DNA of 64,000 bases from positions 434,001 through 498,000 of the forward strand of contig CANJKZ010000929.1 in the NCBI GenBank assembly GCA_947471745.1. The letters run 5' to 3'. Origin of the DNA: Closterium sp. Naga37s-1. Its lineage: Eukaryota; Streptophyta; Zygnematophyceae; Desmidiales; Closteriaceae. The notes beneath the pieces are model-generated. The model worked only from the letters and a program-made list of their open reading frames with translations, searched no databases and was not told the DNA's origin. Of the stretch, positions 1-11,340 are shown in pieces. Within the stretch, counting starts at the first letter, position 1; the number at the start of each line of letters is the position of its first letter. Made by a program: the position numbers and the translations under genes.

Positions 1-677
1 CGGTCACCGCCCTCCGCAGCCCCTCGCGCCGCCCTTCACGGCCCGTCGCCGCCCTCTGCGGCCAATCCCGGCCCCTTCACGGCCGGTCGCCGCCCTCTGC
101 GGCCCCTCGTGCCGCCCTTCACGGCCCGTCCGCCGCCCTTCGCGGCCTCTCTCGGCCCGCCGTCGCCGCCTCTACAGCAGCAGCAGCTGCAGTCGCTACA
201 GCGACCGCGGCCGCAGTCCCAGCAGCAGCAGCATCCGCCGCCCCTGCAGCAGCACCCGCCGCCACTGCAACCGCGGCCGCCGCCGTCTCTACAGGAGCGG
301 CCGCCGTCGGCCCTGCAGCAGCAACTGCCGCCGCCGCTGCAGCAGCGGCCGCCGCCGTCCTGTGAGCAACAGCCGCCGCTGCCCCTGCAGCAGCCGAGCC
401 GCCCGAGCCACCGAACCGCCCGAGCCGCCCGAGCCGCCCGAGCCACCGAACCGCCCGAGCCGCCCGAGCCGCCCGAGCCGCCCGAGTCGCCCGAGCCGCC
501 GAGCCACCCGAGCCGCCGAGTCGCTGAGCTGCCGACCTGCTGGTGCTGCCGAGCCGCCGAGCCGTCCGAGCCGCCCTGTCCTCTACACTCGGTCCGTCTC
601 GCCTGCCCGGTAAGAGCAGCACCTCTACTACTGCGCTGCCCTTAGCCTACTGCTCGTACTGCTAGTCTACTGCTGTC
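1..677 (+). repeat. GC-rich tandem-repeat leader of copia element 1
   Basis: Untranslated leader between the primer-binding site (outside the window) and the gag start at 678. It is built of short GC-rich direct repeats: cggcccctc/gccgccctt units up to about 160, CAG/CCG-rich units at 170-400, and gagccgccc units at 400-520. All reading frames are low-complexity Pro/Arg/Ala/Gln text, so the ORFs here are repeat artefacts. Elements 2-7 have equivalent leaders, which supports calling it leader rather than gene. The window starts inside it, so the 5' LTR of element 1 cannot be seen. Confidence 0.75.
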
Positions 678-1469
678 ATGGCTACCCCCAGTGTCCTCGC
701 TTTTGACGCTGAGGGTCGGGCCATTGACTTTGACGTCTGGGTAGATGACCTGCAACTTTTCCTACATTGCGATAGGGCAGACGGTCTCTCCCTCTTTGAT
801 CTCACTTCTGGTGCCTCCCCTGCCCCCGCTGCTGATGCTGACGCCACTGTTCGCTCACAGTGGGCCACACGCGATGCTGCTGCACGTCTTGCTGTGCGTC
901 GCCACTTGCCTACCTCTGAGCGTGCGCACTTTAGCCAGTACAAGAGTGCTCACACCTTGTACGACGCTGTAGTTGCGCGCTACTCCTCCCCTGCCACTGC
1001 TGCACTGAGCCGCCTCATGCTACCGTACCTCTTCCCTGACCTTGCTGCCTTTCCCACAGTCGCTGACCTCATTACGCACCTCCGCACTAGTGACACTCGC
1101 TACCGCGCTGCGCTTCCTGCTGAGTTCTGCGCCAAGAACCCCCCCCCCATGTACATCACCCTCTACTACATAGTCACCCGGCTCCCTGACTCCCTTCGCG
1201 TAGTCAGGGACCACTTCCTCTCAGTTTGCCCCACCACTCTCACCGTTGACCTCCTCGAGAAGGCCCTCCTAGCAGCAGAGAAGAGCATAGTCGCTGTAGG
1301 AGCCTCTCGTGGTGACCCTCGCACCCCCGTCTTTGAGGGGTGTTCCCCCTCCCCCCTTTTGCCCTCTGTTGCCTCTGCTGCTGCGGCCGACCTCGTTGGT
1401 TTCGAGTCGGTCGGCGCTGCGTCTGCCCCGAGCGGGAGACGCCGCACCGGCAAGGGCAAGGGGGGCAAG

Positions 1470-1680
1470 GGTGCTGGAGGGGCTGGCGGGGGTGGCGGAG
1501 GTGGCGGTGGCGGTAGTGGAGGGGGTGGGGGTGGTGGTGGGAGTGGTGGCGGGGGTGGAGGTGTCGGTGGCGGCAGTGGAGGCGGAGGCGGCGGCGGCGG
1601 TGGCGGTGGGAGCGGAGGTGGCGGAGGTGGCGGCTGTGGAGGAGGCGGCGGCGGAGGAGGTGGAGCTGGTCGGGGTGGCG
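1470..1680 (+). repeat. GGN-repeat tract coding polyglycine in gag
   Basis: Nearly continuous ggt/ggc/gga/ggg codons with occasional Ser, inside gag before the NC-like cluster. The same tract occurs with other lengths in element 3 (about 26095-26245), element 4 (about 37995-38210) and element 5 (about 48035-48230). It is absent from elements 2, 6 and 7. Mixed glycine codons with variable length suggest expansion and contraction by slippage. Confidence 0.85.
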
Positions 1681-3759
1681 CTGCACAGAGGGTCGGCTCC
1701 GGTGGTGGTCAGCGCCAGCAGCAGCAGCAGCAGCAGCAGCGGCAGCAGCGCACTCGTGACATCCCCCCCCCTCAGCAGCTCCGTGAGTGGTACGCTGCAC
1801 GCCAGCGGGGTGGGGGTACTGGTCCGTGCACCTACGTCCTACGCACCGGCGACCGCGCGGGTGAGCAGTGCGGGGGTGCGCACTATACCCAGCGCTGCTT
1901 TGGCCGCCTGACGGACGCTTGGTGTCACCAGTTCCCTGAGGCCACTGAGATCCCTCGCTGGGGCGAGCTGTCTAGGGCGGGTGTAGCTGTCTTTGACCTT
2001 GACTTTGATGCTATTCTTGCTGCCATGTATGCTGTGACTATTAGTGATGAGGGTGACTGTTACCGGTGTTTTCCGCCCGACCCGGGCATTGAGACTGCTG
2101 CTCTAGGTACTGGTGAGGCTGCTGCTCTAGGTGCTAGCGAGGCTGCTGCTCTAGGTGCTCGTGCGTCTGCTCCCTCAGGTGCTGGTGAGTCTGCTCTCTC
2201 AGGTACTGCGTCGGCTTCGGCCTCCCACACCTTCACCCTTGACTCGGGGGCTTCTCGCTCCTTCTTTCGAGACCGCACCACACTCACGCCGCTTGGCCGG
2301 CCAGTTGCAGTCTCTCTGGCAGACCCCTCTGGGAGTCCTGTCCTTGCTCACTTCTCCACTGTCCTCCCGTGTCCGGCGGCCCCCTCTGGCACCCTGTCTG
2401 GTCTTTACCTCCCCTCGTTCTCTACGAACTTGGTGAGTGGTGCTGACCTACAGGATGCGGGGGTTCACCAGTTCACTCCTGCGAGTCAGCGGGTGACCCA
2501 CTGCACGGACGCTCGGACAGGCCGACACCTGGCCACGTTTACACGTCGGCCGGGGTCGAGCCTGTACACACTGACCACTGCGTCTCCTCCAGTCACTGCG
2601 TCTGGTCAGGTAGCTGCGTCGGGTCAGGTGTTTGCTGCAGCGTCCAGGTCTGGTCCTGAGTCTGCCCCCTGTTCGTGTCGCCTTCTGTCTCACGAGACTC
2701 TCCTCTGGCACCACCGCCTTGGTCACCCCTCCCTGCTTCGTCTCCGAGGCATGGCCTCCCGTGTCCTTGTCTCTGGTCTTCCCCGGTCCCTCCCTCCCCT
2801 TCCTCCGGGGCCTGGCCCTACCTGCGTCCCCTGTGTCGAGGGGCGGCAGCGGGCTGCCCCTCACTCCTCCCAGTTTCCTCCGACAGAGGCCCCGCTGCAG
2901 ACACTTCACATGGACGTGTGGGGCCCGGCCCGCGTCCGTGGACAGGGTCACGAGCGCTACTTCCTGCTGGTGGTTGACGACTACTCGCGTTACACCACAG
3001 TCTTCCCCTTGCGCAGCAAGGGTGATGTCACTGAGGTGTTGATCGACTGGATCCGCGCAGCTCGTCTCCAGCTCAGGCAGAGCTTCGGCTCGGACTTTCC
3101 TGTTCTGCGTCTGCACTCTGACAGAGGTGGAGAGTTCTCCTCTGGCCTTCTGCGAGCCTACTGTCGTACACGAGGCATCCGCCAGACCTTCACGCTTCCG
3201 GACTCTCCACAGCAAAATGGGATTGCTGAGCGCCGCATTGGCATGGTCATGGACGTCGCCCGTACGTCCATGATGCATGCGGCTGCCCCCCATTTTCTGT
3301 GGCCGTTTGCGGTTCGGTACGCGGCGCATCAGATCAACCTTCACCCCAGGGTCTCCATGCCGGAGACCTCCCCAGCTTTGCTGTGGACGGGGAAGGTTGG
3401 CGATGCATCTGCGTTCCGTGTCTAGGGATCTCGGGCGTTTGTCCGCGACTTGTCTGCGGACAAGCTGTCCCCTCGTGCTGCTCCTTGCGTCTTCCTTGGC
3501 TTCCCCCCTGACGCGCCAGGGTGGCAGTTCTACCACCCCACCTATCGCCGTGTTCTGTCCTCCCAGGACGTCACGTTTGACGAGTCGGTCCCCTACTACC
3601 GCCTCTTCCCCTACCGCACTCCGTCCCTCCCCCCGCCACCGCTCTTCCTTGTGCCAGGTCCCCCCCCGGTAGACCCCCTTCCCCCTCAGGGTCCTGCCCC
3701 TTCAGGTGTGTCCCAGGTAGACGCAGTCAAGCCTGTCGAGGTTACTGGTGACTCTGGTG

Positions 3760-3975
3760 CTGCTGAGGGTGCTGAGCCTGGGGGTGCTGACTCTGGGGGT
3801 GCTGAGCGTGTGGGTGCTACGCCTGGGGGTGCTGAGCCTGAGGGTGCTACTACTGGGGGTGCTGAGCCTAGGGGTGCTTAGCCTGGGGGTGCTACGCCTG
3901 GGGGTGCTGAGCCTTGGTGTGCAACGCCTGGAGGTGCTGAGCCTGGGGGTGCGGAGCCTGAGGGAGCTGGGCCTG
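3760..3975 (+). repeat. 15-bp VNTR coding GGAEP repeats between integrase and RT
   Basis: Tandem ggtgctgagcctggg units code an acidic Gly-Gly-Ala-Glu-Pro repeat, followed by a Gly/Ala-rich stretch up to about 4350. Every copy of the family has it with a different unit number: about 19430-19560, 28310-28520, 35750-35950, 45770-45970, 52870-53010 and 60960-61150. It is probably a flexible, unconserved linker of the polyprotein. The Glu-to-TAG change at 3879 lies in this array. Confidence 0.8.
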
Positions 3976-6632
3976 CTCGTGTGGCGTCGGGCGGTGCTGA
4001 GCCTGGAGGTTCTCCGGGTGCTTCGTCTCGGCGGGAGCCACTCTCTCCACAGGAGCTGCGCGAGTGGTTTGCCCGGCGCTGGAGGCGTGCTGCTGGAGCT
4101 GGAGGTTCTTCGGCTGCTGAGGGTACTGGTGCCGCGGGTCCCGGAGGTGCTCGTACTGGGAGTACTGGAGCTGCTGGGCCTGCGGATACGACTGGAGCTG
4201 GAGCTGCTGAGGGTGTTGGCGCTGAGGCTACTGCTGTCGGTCCTGGAGGCGGTCCTGCTGGGGGTGCTACTGGTGCTGCTGGAGGTACTGGAGCTGGAGG
4301 TGCTGCTGGCGCTGGTGCTGCCGCTGGGGGTACTGGTGCTGTCCCTGCTGTGTCTGGAGTCGCCGCGCGGCCTCGGCCGTACTTCGTTCCACTCCTTCAG
4401 CAGGTTCTTGGTCTCCCGCCTTCTACTGGTCCTCCTCCTCCCTTAGAGTGTCCATAGCCTGTCCCGTCACAGTTACAGTTACAGCCGGCCTCCCCACTGC
4501 CCACTCCTTCTCCCTACACTGGTCCTACTGGAGGTCTTGCTGAGCGTCGTGAGCCTGCGTCTCGCCCTGCGTCGCCTGTCCGTGCTGCTCGCACTAGTGG
4601 TCGTGGTTCGCGTCAGCGTCCTCCTCCTGTCCCTGGCACGCACCGGATGTCTCTGCGTCCGTCCACTGCTCCTCTGCGTGCCCCTTTGCCTTCTCCTCCT
4701 GAGTCCTCTCTTCCTGCTCTTCCTGACCCGGAGTCGGACTCTCTTCGTGCTGCCAGTCCTACTGTCACGCGTCTCCTTACTACTGTTGTCAACGACCCTT
4801 CCTTTGAGTCCACTGCTGCGTCTGCACTAGTTACTGAGCTCGTCGACTTTGCTGCTCGCTGTCGTCTAGACTACGCTGCTAGTCTTGTTTCTGAGTCTGA
4901 GTCTGTCTGTCCTCCGTCCGTCGGGGGTGAGTGTGCCCTTGGCACGGACGTCCTTGAGGACAGGCAGGAGGAGTTCCAGTGTTTGGCTGCTGCTTCACCT
5001 CATCTCGTGTCCGTACTGCTTACCCCTGAGGGAGACCCGGATGCACTTGACATCCCGACTCCGCGCTCTTACGCGGAGGCGATAGAGGGTCCCTACTCCT
5101 CTCAGTGGCAGGCAGCTATGGACGCAGAGATGGCTTCCTGGAAGTCCACAGGCACCTACGTTGACGAGGTTCCCCCGCCTGGGGCGAACATCGTCAGTGG
5201 CATGTGGATTTTCAGGGTGAAGCGGCCGCCGGGTTCTCCGCCTGTCTTCAAGGCGCGTTACGTGGCTCGTGGCTTCAGTCAGCGGCAGGGAGTTGACTAC
5301 TTTCAGACCTTCTCTCCCACCCTGAAGATGACTACTCTTCGGGTACTGCTGCACATAGCTGCTCACCGCGACTACGAGCTGCACTCTCTTGACTTCAGCA
5401 CTGCTTTCTTGCAGGGCAGCCTGCACGAGGAGATCTGGCTGCGTCGCCCACCTGGCTTCACTGGGTCCTTTCTTCCTGGCACCCAGTGGAGCCTCCGGCG
5501 GCCAGTCTACGGTCTCCGCCAGGCACCGCGTGAGTGGCACGACACACTGAGGACTACGCTTGCGGCTCTTGGGTTTGCTCCCTCTACTGCCGACCCGTCG
5601 CTGTTTCTGCGCACCGACACTTCTTTGCCGCCGTTCTACATCCTCGTGTACGTCGACGACTTGGTCTTCGCCACAGCTGACACTGCTGGACTTGCCCACG
5701 TGAAGTCCGAGCTGCAGAAGAGACACACGTGCACAGACCTGGGTGAACTGCGCAGCTACCTTGGCTTGCAGATCACCCGGGACAGAGCACGCCACACCAT
5801 TACCCTGACTCAGTCACACATGGTGCAGCAGGTCCTTCAGCGCTTCGACTTCACGCACTCCTCGCCTCAGGCCACTCCTCTGTCTACTCGCCACTCGCTC
5901 TCAGCTCTGCCTTCGGATGAGTCCGTAGAGCCGAGTGGCCCGTACCCAGAGCTTGTTGGCTGCCTCATGTACCTGATGACCTGCACACGACCTGACCTAG
6001 CATACCCTCTTAGCATCTTGGCACGCTATGTTGCTCCTGGGAGACACCGACCAGAGCACATGGCTACAGCCAAGAGGGTGTTGCGCTACTTGTGCAGTAC
6101 GTCGGGCATGGGGCTTGTGCTTGGAGGGCAGAGTCCAGTGGTCCTCACTGGGCACGCAGACGCTTCTTGGGCTGACGACCAGGCTACGCAGCGGTCGTCA
6201 CAGGGTTACACCTTCAGCCTTGGTTCCGGCTCTGTTTCGTGGCGGGCTACCCGCTCGTCTTCTGTTCTCGGCTCCAGTTGTGAGGCTGAGATCTACGCCG
6301 GTGCCATGGCTGCACAGGAGCTTCGCTGGCTCACCTACCTGCTGACTGACCTCGGAGAGCCACCTCGTTCTCCTCCAGTGCTGTACGTAGACAACAAGGC
6401 CATGCTGGCCTTGTGTCGAGAGCAGAGACTGGAGCACAGAACGAAGCACATTGCTCTCCGCTACTTCCTTGCTCGTGAGCTACAGCAGCGTGGTCAGCTG
6501 CGGCTTGCGTACGTGGCCTCTGAGGCCAACACTGCTGATATCTTCACCAAGGCACTCCCGCCTTGTGATCATCAGCGCTTCTGTACTCAGCTGGGTCTTG
6601 TGCCTACCTTGCCTCACTTGCTCACCCCTTGA

Positions 6633-6841
6633 CCTTGTTTGTACTGTTGCATATATATATACACCTGCTCTTGCTTGTCTAGCCTTATATATATATATGC
6701 AATCCTGTATGTGAACTGGCCTTGTGGCCTTGAACTTGTGCTCGGAATGTGTGGTGACTTTGTGATCCACCCTGAGCTTGCTTTGCTTTGCTTGACTGGT
6801 CTTGTGACCCCTTGTTCTCCCCCACTTTGCCTATGGGGGTG
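6633..6841 (+). other. 3' untranslated region and polypurine tract of element 1
   Basis: Short TATATA-rich segment after the pol stop, then a conserved block (tgtgaactggccttg ... ttgactggtcttgtgacc) that precedes the 3' LTR of every copy in the family. It ends in CTATGGGGGTG directly against the LTR, the expected position of the plus-strand primer polypurine tract. Confidence 0.75.
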
Positions 6842-6965
6842 TGTCAGATTTATATGACATAGCTACTGTAGGCTATAGTGGGGTAGCACATATGGGGTAC
6901 AGTTTTCTAGGGTTTGCTTTTGTACCCAACTTTCCCTTAGTCAATCCATTCCTCGTTATTTCACA
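6842..6965 (+). repeat. 3' LTR of copia element 1 (124 bp)
   Basis: Begins TGTCAGAT after the polypurine tract and ends in ATTTCACA. It shares the internal blocks gtggggtag, atggggtaca and attcctcgtta with the other LTRs of the family but is clearly more diverged from them than elements 2-5 are from each other. The paired 5' LTR and the target duplication lie outside the window. Confidence 0.82.
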
Positions 6966-7017
6966 CCCTCGATTGCTGTAGTCATGCCTCTTGTTTCTTG
7001 TTCTGCTTAGGTTTGTG

Positions 7018-7073
7018 TTTATAAAAATATGTGTATATATTTGTATATATATGTGTATATATATGTGTACATC
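7018..7073. repeat. TA/TG microsatellite
   Basis: Imperfect (TA)n(TG)n run containing tgtgtatata units. The same AT-rich position exists after the pol stop in intact copies, so it probably belongs to the degraded 3' end that follows. Confidence 0.7.
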
Positions 7074-7310
7074 TATGTGAACTCTTGAACAGGCATTGCG
7101 ACTCTTGTTTGTGCTGAGACTGCGTGGTGACTTCGTGATCCACCCAAAGCTTTGTGTTTTTGTTTCTATTGACTGGTCTTGTGACCATTTGTTTCTCTTG
7201 CTCTTTTTGTCGCCCCTTGCTTAGCCTGTGGGGGTGTGTCAAATGTTACACAGGTTTTAGGGCTATGTATTTGCTAGTCACAAGGCATTCATTTTACTTC
7301 TTAAAAAAAA
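7074..7310 (+). mobile_element. Degraded 3' end of an older related copia element
   Basis: The stretch 7074-7236 aligns with the 3' untranslated block of the main family (gtggtgacttcgtgatccacc, ttgactggtcttgtgacc) and ends in a polypurine-like GTGGGGGTG. It is followed at 7237 by TGTCAAAT, which looks like the start of an LTR that fades out after some tens of bases. No coding sequence is left. Element 1 thus lies beside a much older relative. From 7310 to 7529 I see nothing beyond possible 3' flank of the next gene. Confidence 0.6.
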
Positions 7311-7529
7311 TCCATTACCATTTATACATGCAAAAACGTCACGATCTGTTGACCTGCATAATATAAGCTGAAAAAAAACCAGGCATCTGGTTCTATTCTC
7401 CTTTCCGCTATACAGCACGAATAAAGGACTGCTAGTGGTAAGCGGGGAGATGTAGGATTGGCCTGGAAGATGCAGCAGCAGGAGCAGTGAGTTGGTGTAT
7501 TGCACAGTGATCTGGTAAGGCCCGTAAAA

Positions 7530-10500
7530 TCATATGGTGCTCAAATCACCGCTTCTGTAGAGCGCAAAGAAGGAGAGCAGCGGGGCAGCCCTGGCATCGT
7601 GAATGACGAGCCTCACATGCCGCGGGCTCACTGCTTCCACCCGAAACAGCCTCTTGCGCCCCACCGTGCTGCCACTCGCTATCACCCTCCACTCGCCCGC
7701 CCTCCCAGCACTCCCCGTCCTCTCCAGCATGCTGCGTGCTGCCCCCTGGGCGCCATGCAGTGTGTGGAGCGCATGCTCTCCCAGGCCTGGCACACCAGGA
7801 AGGGACGGCAGCACACCATCCCCGGTATTGCACCCGCCTGGCCCACACCCACAAGCACCGGAACCAGCAACTTCGGCCGCAGGGGCAGCTCGAGTGGCAG
7901 CGCCTGCAGCAGCAGGGTCCGGGTCGAGCACCTCCGCTGTGAACAATTTTATTCTCTGCCCGTACGCCATAGGCTCCTCCAGCCGAACCACATGAAAGGT
8001 TTTCACCTGCCCGATGTCGAACTGGACAGTGGCAGACAGCACCCCATCCTGGGCCGCCCAGAAGGATCCATCCCCCTCCCTCAGTACGTTCTCAGGCCCG
8101 TACTCACACCTACTCCCTCGCCCCCAACCCCCCCACCACCCCCATAACCCCAACCCAAACCATTCCCTTCGTAAATCCCTCTCCTCCTCTTCCTTCCGCC
8201 TCCGTCCCCCCTCGCACCCATACACGCTGCTGGCGTGCACGTGAGCACCGGCGCTGACCTCCTCCTGGAACAGCACTTGAAGCGCGCGGCCAAACTGCCC
8301 CACCCGCTGCACGTCCTCCCCATGCAACAGCCCCGTGGTGTTGGGCAGCACGTTGAGCAGCAGCGAGCAGCCACGCCCCACCGAGGCCAAGTAGAGGTGG
8401 AGCAGGTGGGGGAGGGGCTTGGGGCGCTCTGAGGGATGCCAGAACCACCCCGGGCGGATGGACACGTCACACTCCGCTGGCATCCAATCCGTGCCCGCCA
8501 CGTCACCGTGGTTCAGGTAGCTGCGGCGGAGTGGATGGGTTGGAAAGGCATGGGTTGGGACTCGGAAGGTGTGGGAGGTGAAGGAGAGAGCGTGGCACGG
8601 GGGGATGGCATATACAGCACACCGCATGCATGCAAACCCATGGTGGTGCACAAGAGGGCGCATGGATGGGCGCATGGATGGGCGCATGGATGGGCGCATG
8701 GATGGGCGCACGGATGGCAAATGGTTGGGCGCATGGATGGGCGCATGTGGAAGCAAGAAAAAGGGCAACGACGTCCCCCTCACTGCCCCCCACGCATCCC
8801 CCACTCGGCCCCCCACTCAACCCCCAGTCACCCCCCACTCAACCCCCCCTCAACCCCCACTCGCCCCCCACTCAACCCCCACTCTCCCCCCACTCATTCC
8901 CCCACTCGGCCCCCCACTTGTCCTCCCATTCGCCCCCTACTCGCCCCCCATTCACCCCCCATTCGCCCCCCAATCGGCCCCCGGTGCCACCCCAATCACC
9001 CCTCACTCGCCTCACAGTGCCTCCCCAGTCACCATGGGCACTCACTCTGTGTCCCACCCCTCCAGGGTGAGCTGGCTGCCGTTCACCATGGCCCAGCACG
9101 GCTCGCCCGCCTCATCGCGCTCGTTGCCCGCCCACCGCATGTCGGGGCCCTGCGCTGAAAACACCGCTGCTGCCGCCTGCAGCTGGCGAATGAGAGCCTG
9201 CCACGTGGCAGTGTGGTAGGTCATGGGGCGGCGGTCCCCCTTGGCGCCGTCCAGCCACACCTCCGCCACGGGCCCGTACCCGCAAGGCAGGGCGCAGGCG
9301 GGCGGGCAGGGGAGGGCGGCGCACATGGCTTGGGTGTGGCTTGGGGTCAGGCTGCTCCTCCAATGAGCGTGCTGCATCGCACACTCACCACGGGAGTGAG
9401 TAGAGCGGCGCTGGTGGTGGGGAAGAGGGAGCATGGGAGGGCGATGCGGACCATGAGAGAAGAAAACTTTATGTTGGAAGGTGTGTTGTCACAAGAAAGA
9501 AAGAGAAAAAGAGTGGGAGCAAGTGAGGGAAGAGGAGCAGGTGACATGCAGGAATGGAGAGAAGGTGCCACAGGGAGGCAGGGCACGGTGCAGGGGAGAG
9601 GGTGGAAGCGGGAGCAGAGAGAGAGGTGGAGCGGGATAAGGGAAGAGGAGTTGTTAGTGGCAGCAGTGAGGACGTGAAGGGGTGAAGAGGAAGTTCCCAC
9701 CACTGCCCTCACCACTGCCCTCACCACTACCCTCACCACTGCCCTCACCACTGCCCTCACCACTGCCCTCACCACTGCCCTCACCACTGCCCTCACCACT
9801 GCCCTACATTCCCCATCCCCATCCCCGCTCACTGACTGGGTGAGCAGCTCGCGCAGCTGCCCCTCATACAAGGCGTTGTACGCCGTAGCGCCCTCCTCAT
9901 ATGCCCGCGCGTTGCGGTCCCACGACGACAGGTATAACCCCAACCCCACGCCCGCCGCCCGCGCCGCCGCCGCCACGTCAGCAACGAGGTCCCCCCGGCC
10001 GGCCTGCCAGGGCGAGCGGTGCACGGAGTGGTTGGTGAGGCGCGAGGGCCACAGGCAGAAGCCGTCGTGGTGCTTGGCCGTGAGCACCACCAGCTGGACG
10101 AGTGACGTGCGGGACGAAAGGCGAGTGGGGCGAGAGGGGTGAGGGGGGTGAGAGGGGAGAGAAAGTGACACGGTCGAGGAGAAGCGCAGAAACGGTGAAG
10201 GCCGGGAGGGGCTTCTGAACCTTGGGTGTGCTCACAAGAGGTGTGCTCACAAGAGGTGTGCTCACAAGAGGTGTGCTCACAAGAGGTGTGCTCACAAGAG
10301 GTGTGCTCACAACAGGTGTGCTCACAGGAGGTGTGCTCATAAGAGGTGTGCTCACAAGAGGTGTGCCGGTTGTGGGTATGTGTGGGGTGGGATAATCAGA
10401 GACTGGCAGGAGTGGGATACAGACAAGAGGTGGGGCAGCTGTTTGTGTGAACCACCTGCCCCGGCACCAACAGCACCACCGCGCCTGCAAGCGTTGGGCG

Positions 10501-11296
10501 AGTCCTCTCCACGCCCGCGTCCCCTGCCGCGTGCCCACTGCCCACTTATCACCAGCGAAAGCTACTCACAAACACCCCCCTCCACTGCGTGTGCTTCCCA
10601 TCGCGTGCCCCCTCGCGCGCTCCCCCCTTGCGCACTACCCCCACTATAGCGCGCTCTCCCCTTGCGTGCTCCCCCATAGCGCGCTCCCCTCTAGCGCGCT
10701 CCCCCATAGCGCGCTCCCCCCACGCGTGCTCCCCCCTCGCGCCATCACGTGCGGCACACGGCCGCCCCCACCGCGATAACGCAATCCGCCCCGAGAGACG
10801 CAGGGAGGGGACGGTCTCTCCCAGCGCGCACGATTACGAGAGCGCGAGGCGCACCCCGTGGCTGGTGGGTTGTGCGCACCTCAAGGCCCCGCGCTCATGT
10901 TGCGCACACCTGGAAGCCGGCAGCCTTGACGGTGTCGACCCACTGCGTCGCGTTGAGCGCCGCCGGGTCGAACAGCCGCGGGTCCTCGCGGCCCGTGCCC
11001 CACTCGCGGTCCGTAAACGTGTTCATGCCCACGTGGAAGAACGCTGCCAGCTCAGCACGCTGACGTGTCAGCTGGCGCGCCGTGGGGATGGGAAGCAGCG
11101 GCGGGGGCGGAGGAAGGGGAGAGGAGAAGCACGCGGAGAGAGGGCGGAGGGCGGGGGACAGGGAGGAAAGGAGTGAGGCGAGTGGGGGCGGAGGGCTAAG
11201 GCACGCGAGCGCGAGGAGGAGGAGGAGCAGCGGAGGAGCAAGAAGAAGAGAGAGCGCACGAGGGCGGTCGCGAGGACGGAGGGGAGAAGCGTCCAT
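7530..11296 (-). CDS. Plant-type alpha-L-fucosidase (GH29), five exons
   Basis: Predicted glycoside hydrolase family 29 enzyme removing alpha-L-fucose from glycans, probably secreted or apoplastic. Exons on the minus strand: 11296-10910, 10093-9833, about 9281-9046, 8520-8226 and 8102-7530; junctions 1, 3 and 4 are GT-AG and keep frame. Exon 1 has a Leu-rich signal peptide and the conserved [16 protein letters not shown]; exon 2 has [14 protein letters not shown]; exon 3 has VWLDGAKG with the likely nucleophile Asp; exon 4 has [15 protein letters not shown]; exon 5 is a discoidin-like C-terminal domain ([15 protein letters not shown]) ending in a TGA at 7530. Length is about 580 residues against roughly 500 in plant homologues; much of the excess is an Ala/Gly-rich insert in exon 5. 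The acceptor of exon 3 is unresolved because no in-phase AG is found. The ATG at 11296 lies only 45 bases from a gypsy gag ATG, so the natural promoter may be lost. Confidence 0.88.
8658..8717. repeat. 12-bp minisatellite in fucosidase intron 3
   Basis: About five direct copies of gcgcatggatgg, with a further partial copy near 8733. It lies in the intron between exons 3 and 4. Confidence 0.85.
8798..9012. repeat. C-rich degenerate repeat in fucosidase intron 3
   Basis: Irregular array of ccccccactcaac / ccccccattcg units, strongly pyrimidine-rich on the plus strand. On the transcribed minus strand it is a G-rich run that could form G-quadruplexes. Confidence 0.7.
9699..9805. repeat. 12-bp minisatellite in fucosidase intron 2
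   Basis: About nine direct copies of accactgccctc with one base variant. It starts just inside the intron, downstream of the exon 2 donor at 9832. Confidence 0.87.
10226..10360. repeat. 15-bp minisatellite in fucosidase intron 1
   Basis: Nine copies of gtgtgctcacaagag with few variants, in the intron between exons 1 and 2. Confidence 0.9.
10615..10745. repeat. Gcgctcccccata repeat in fucosidase intron 1
   Basis: Degenerate direct repeats of gcgctcccccatagc / gcgtgctccccc units. They are separate in sequence from the 15-bp array in the same intron. Confidence 0.7.
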
Positions 11297-11340
11297 GGCG
11301 GGACGCTAGGTTGTCCCTGGCTGGCGCGAGGTTGTCCCTA

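Larger units (their letters stand above)
678..6632 (+). pseudogene. Copia element 1 gag-pol polyprotein, three amber codons
   Basis: Ty1/copia polyprotein in one frame of 1984 codons, interrupted by TAG at 3423 (Trp in all intact copies), 3879 (Glu) and 4455 (Gln). Order seen: gag N-terminus from the ATG at 678; polyglycine tract (codons about 260-335); NC-like Cys/His cluster; protease DSGA near codon 520; integrase HHCC finger (HHRLGHP ... CVPC); integrase core with MDVWGP (about 744) and HSDRGGEF (about 813), then QQNGIAERR; Gly/Ala/Glu repeat linker; reverse transcriptase with YVDD near 1658; RNase H with SSCEAEIYAG and VDNKA, ending in LLTP. All catalytic motifs are intact, which makes this one of the least damaged copies. 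Readthrough or suppression of three ambers would be needed to express it. The start is the ATG shared with elements 3-5. Confidence 0.93.

Noticed and set aside
119..622. ORFs of 130-180 codons on both strands of the first 650 bases
   Set aside because: Products are pure Pro/Arg/Gln or Ala/Gly/Arg repeats derived from short tandem DNA units; the region is the leader of element 1.
2448..3536. A 362-codon antisense ORF opposite integrase of element 1
   Set aside because: It contains no recognisable domain and ends where sense composition changes; it is a shadow of pol.
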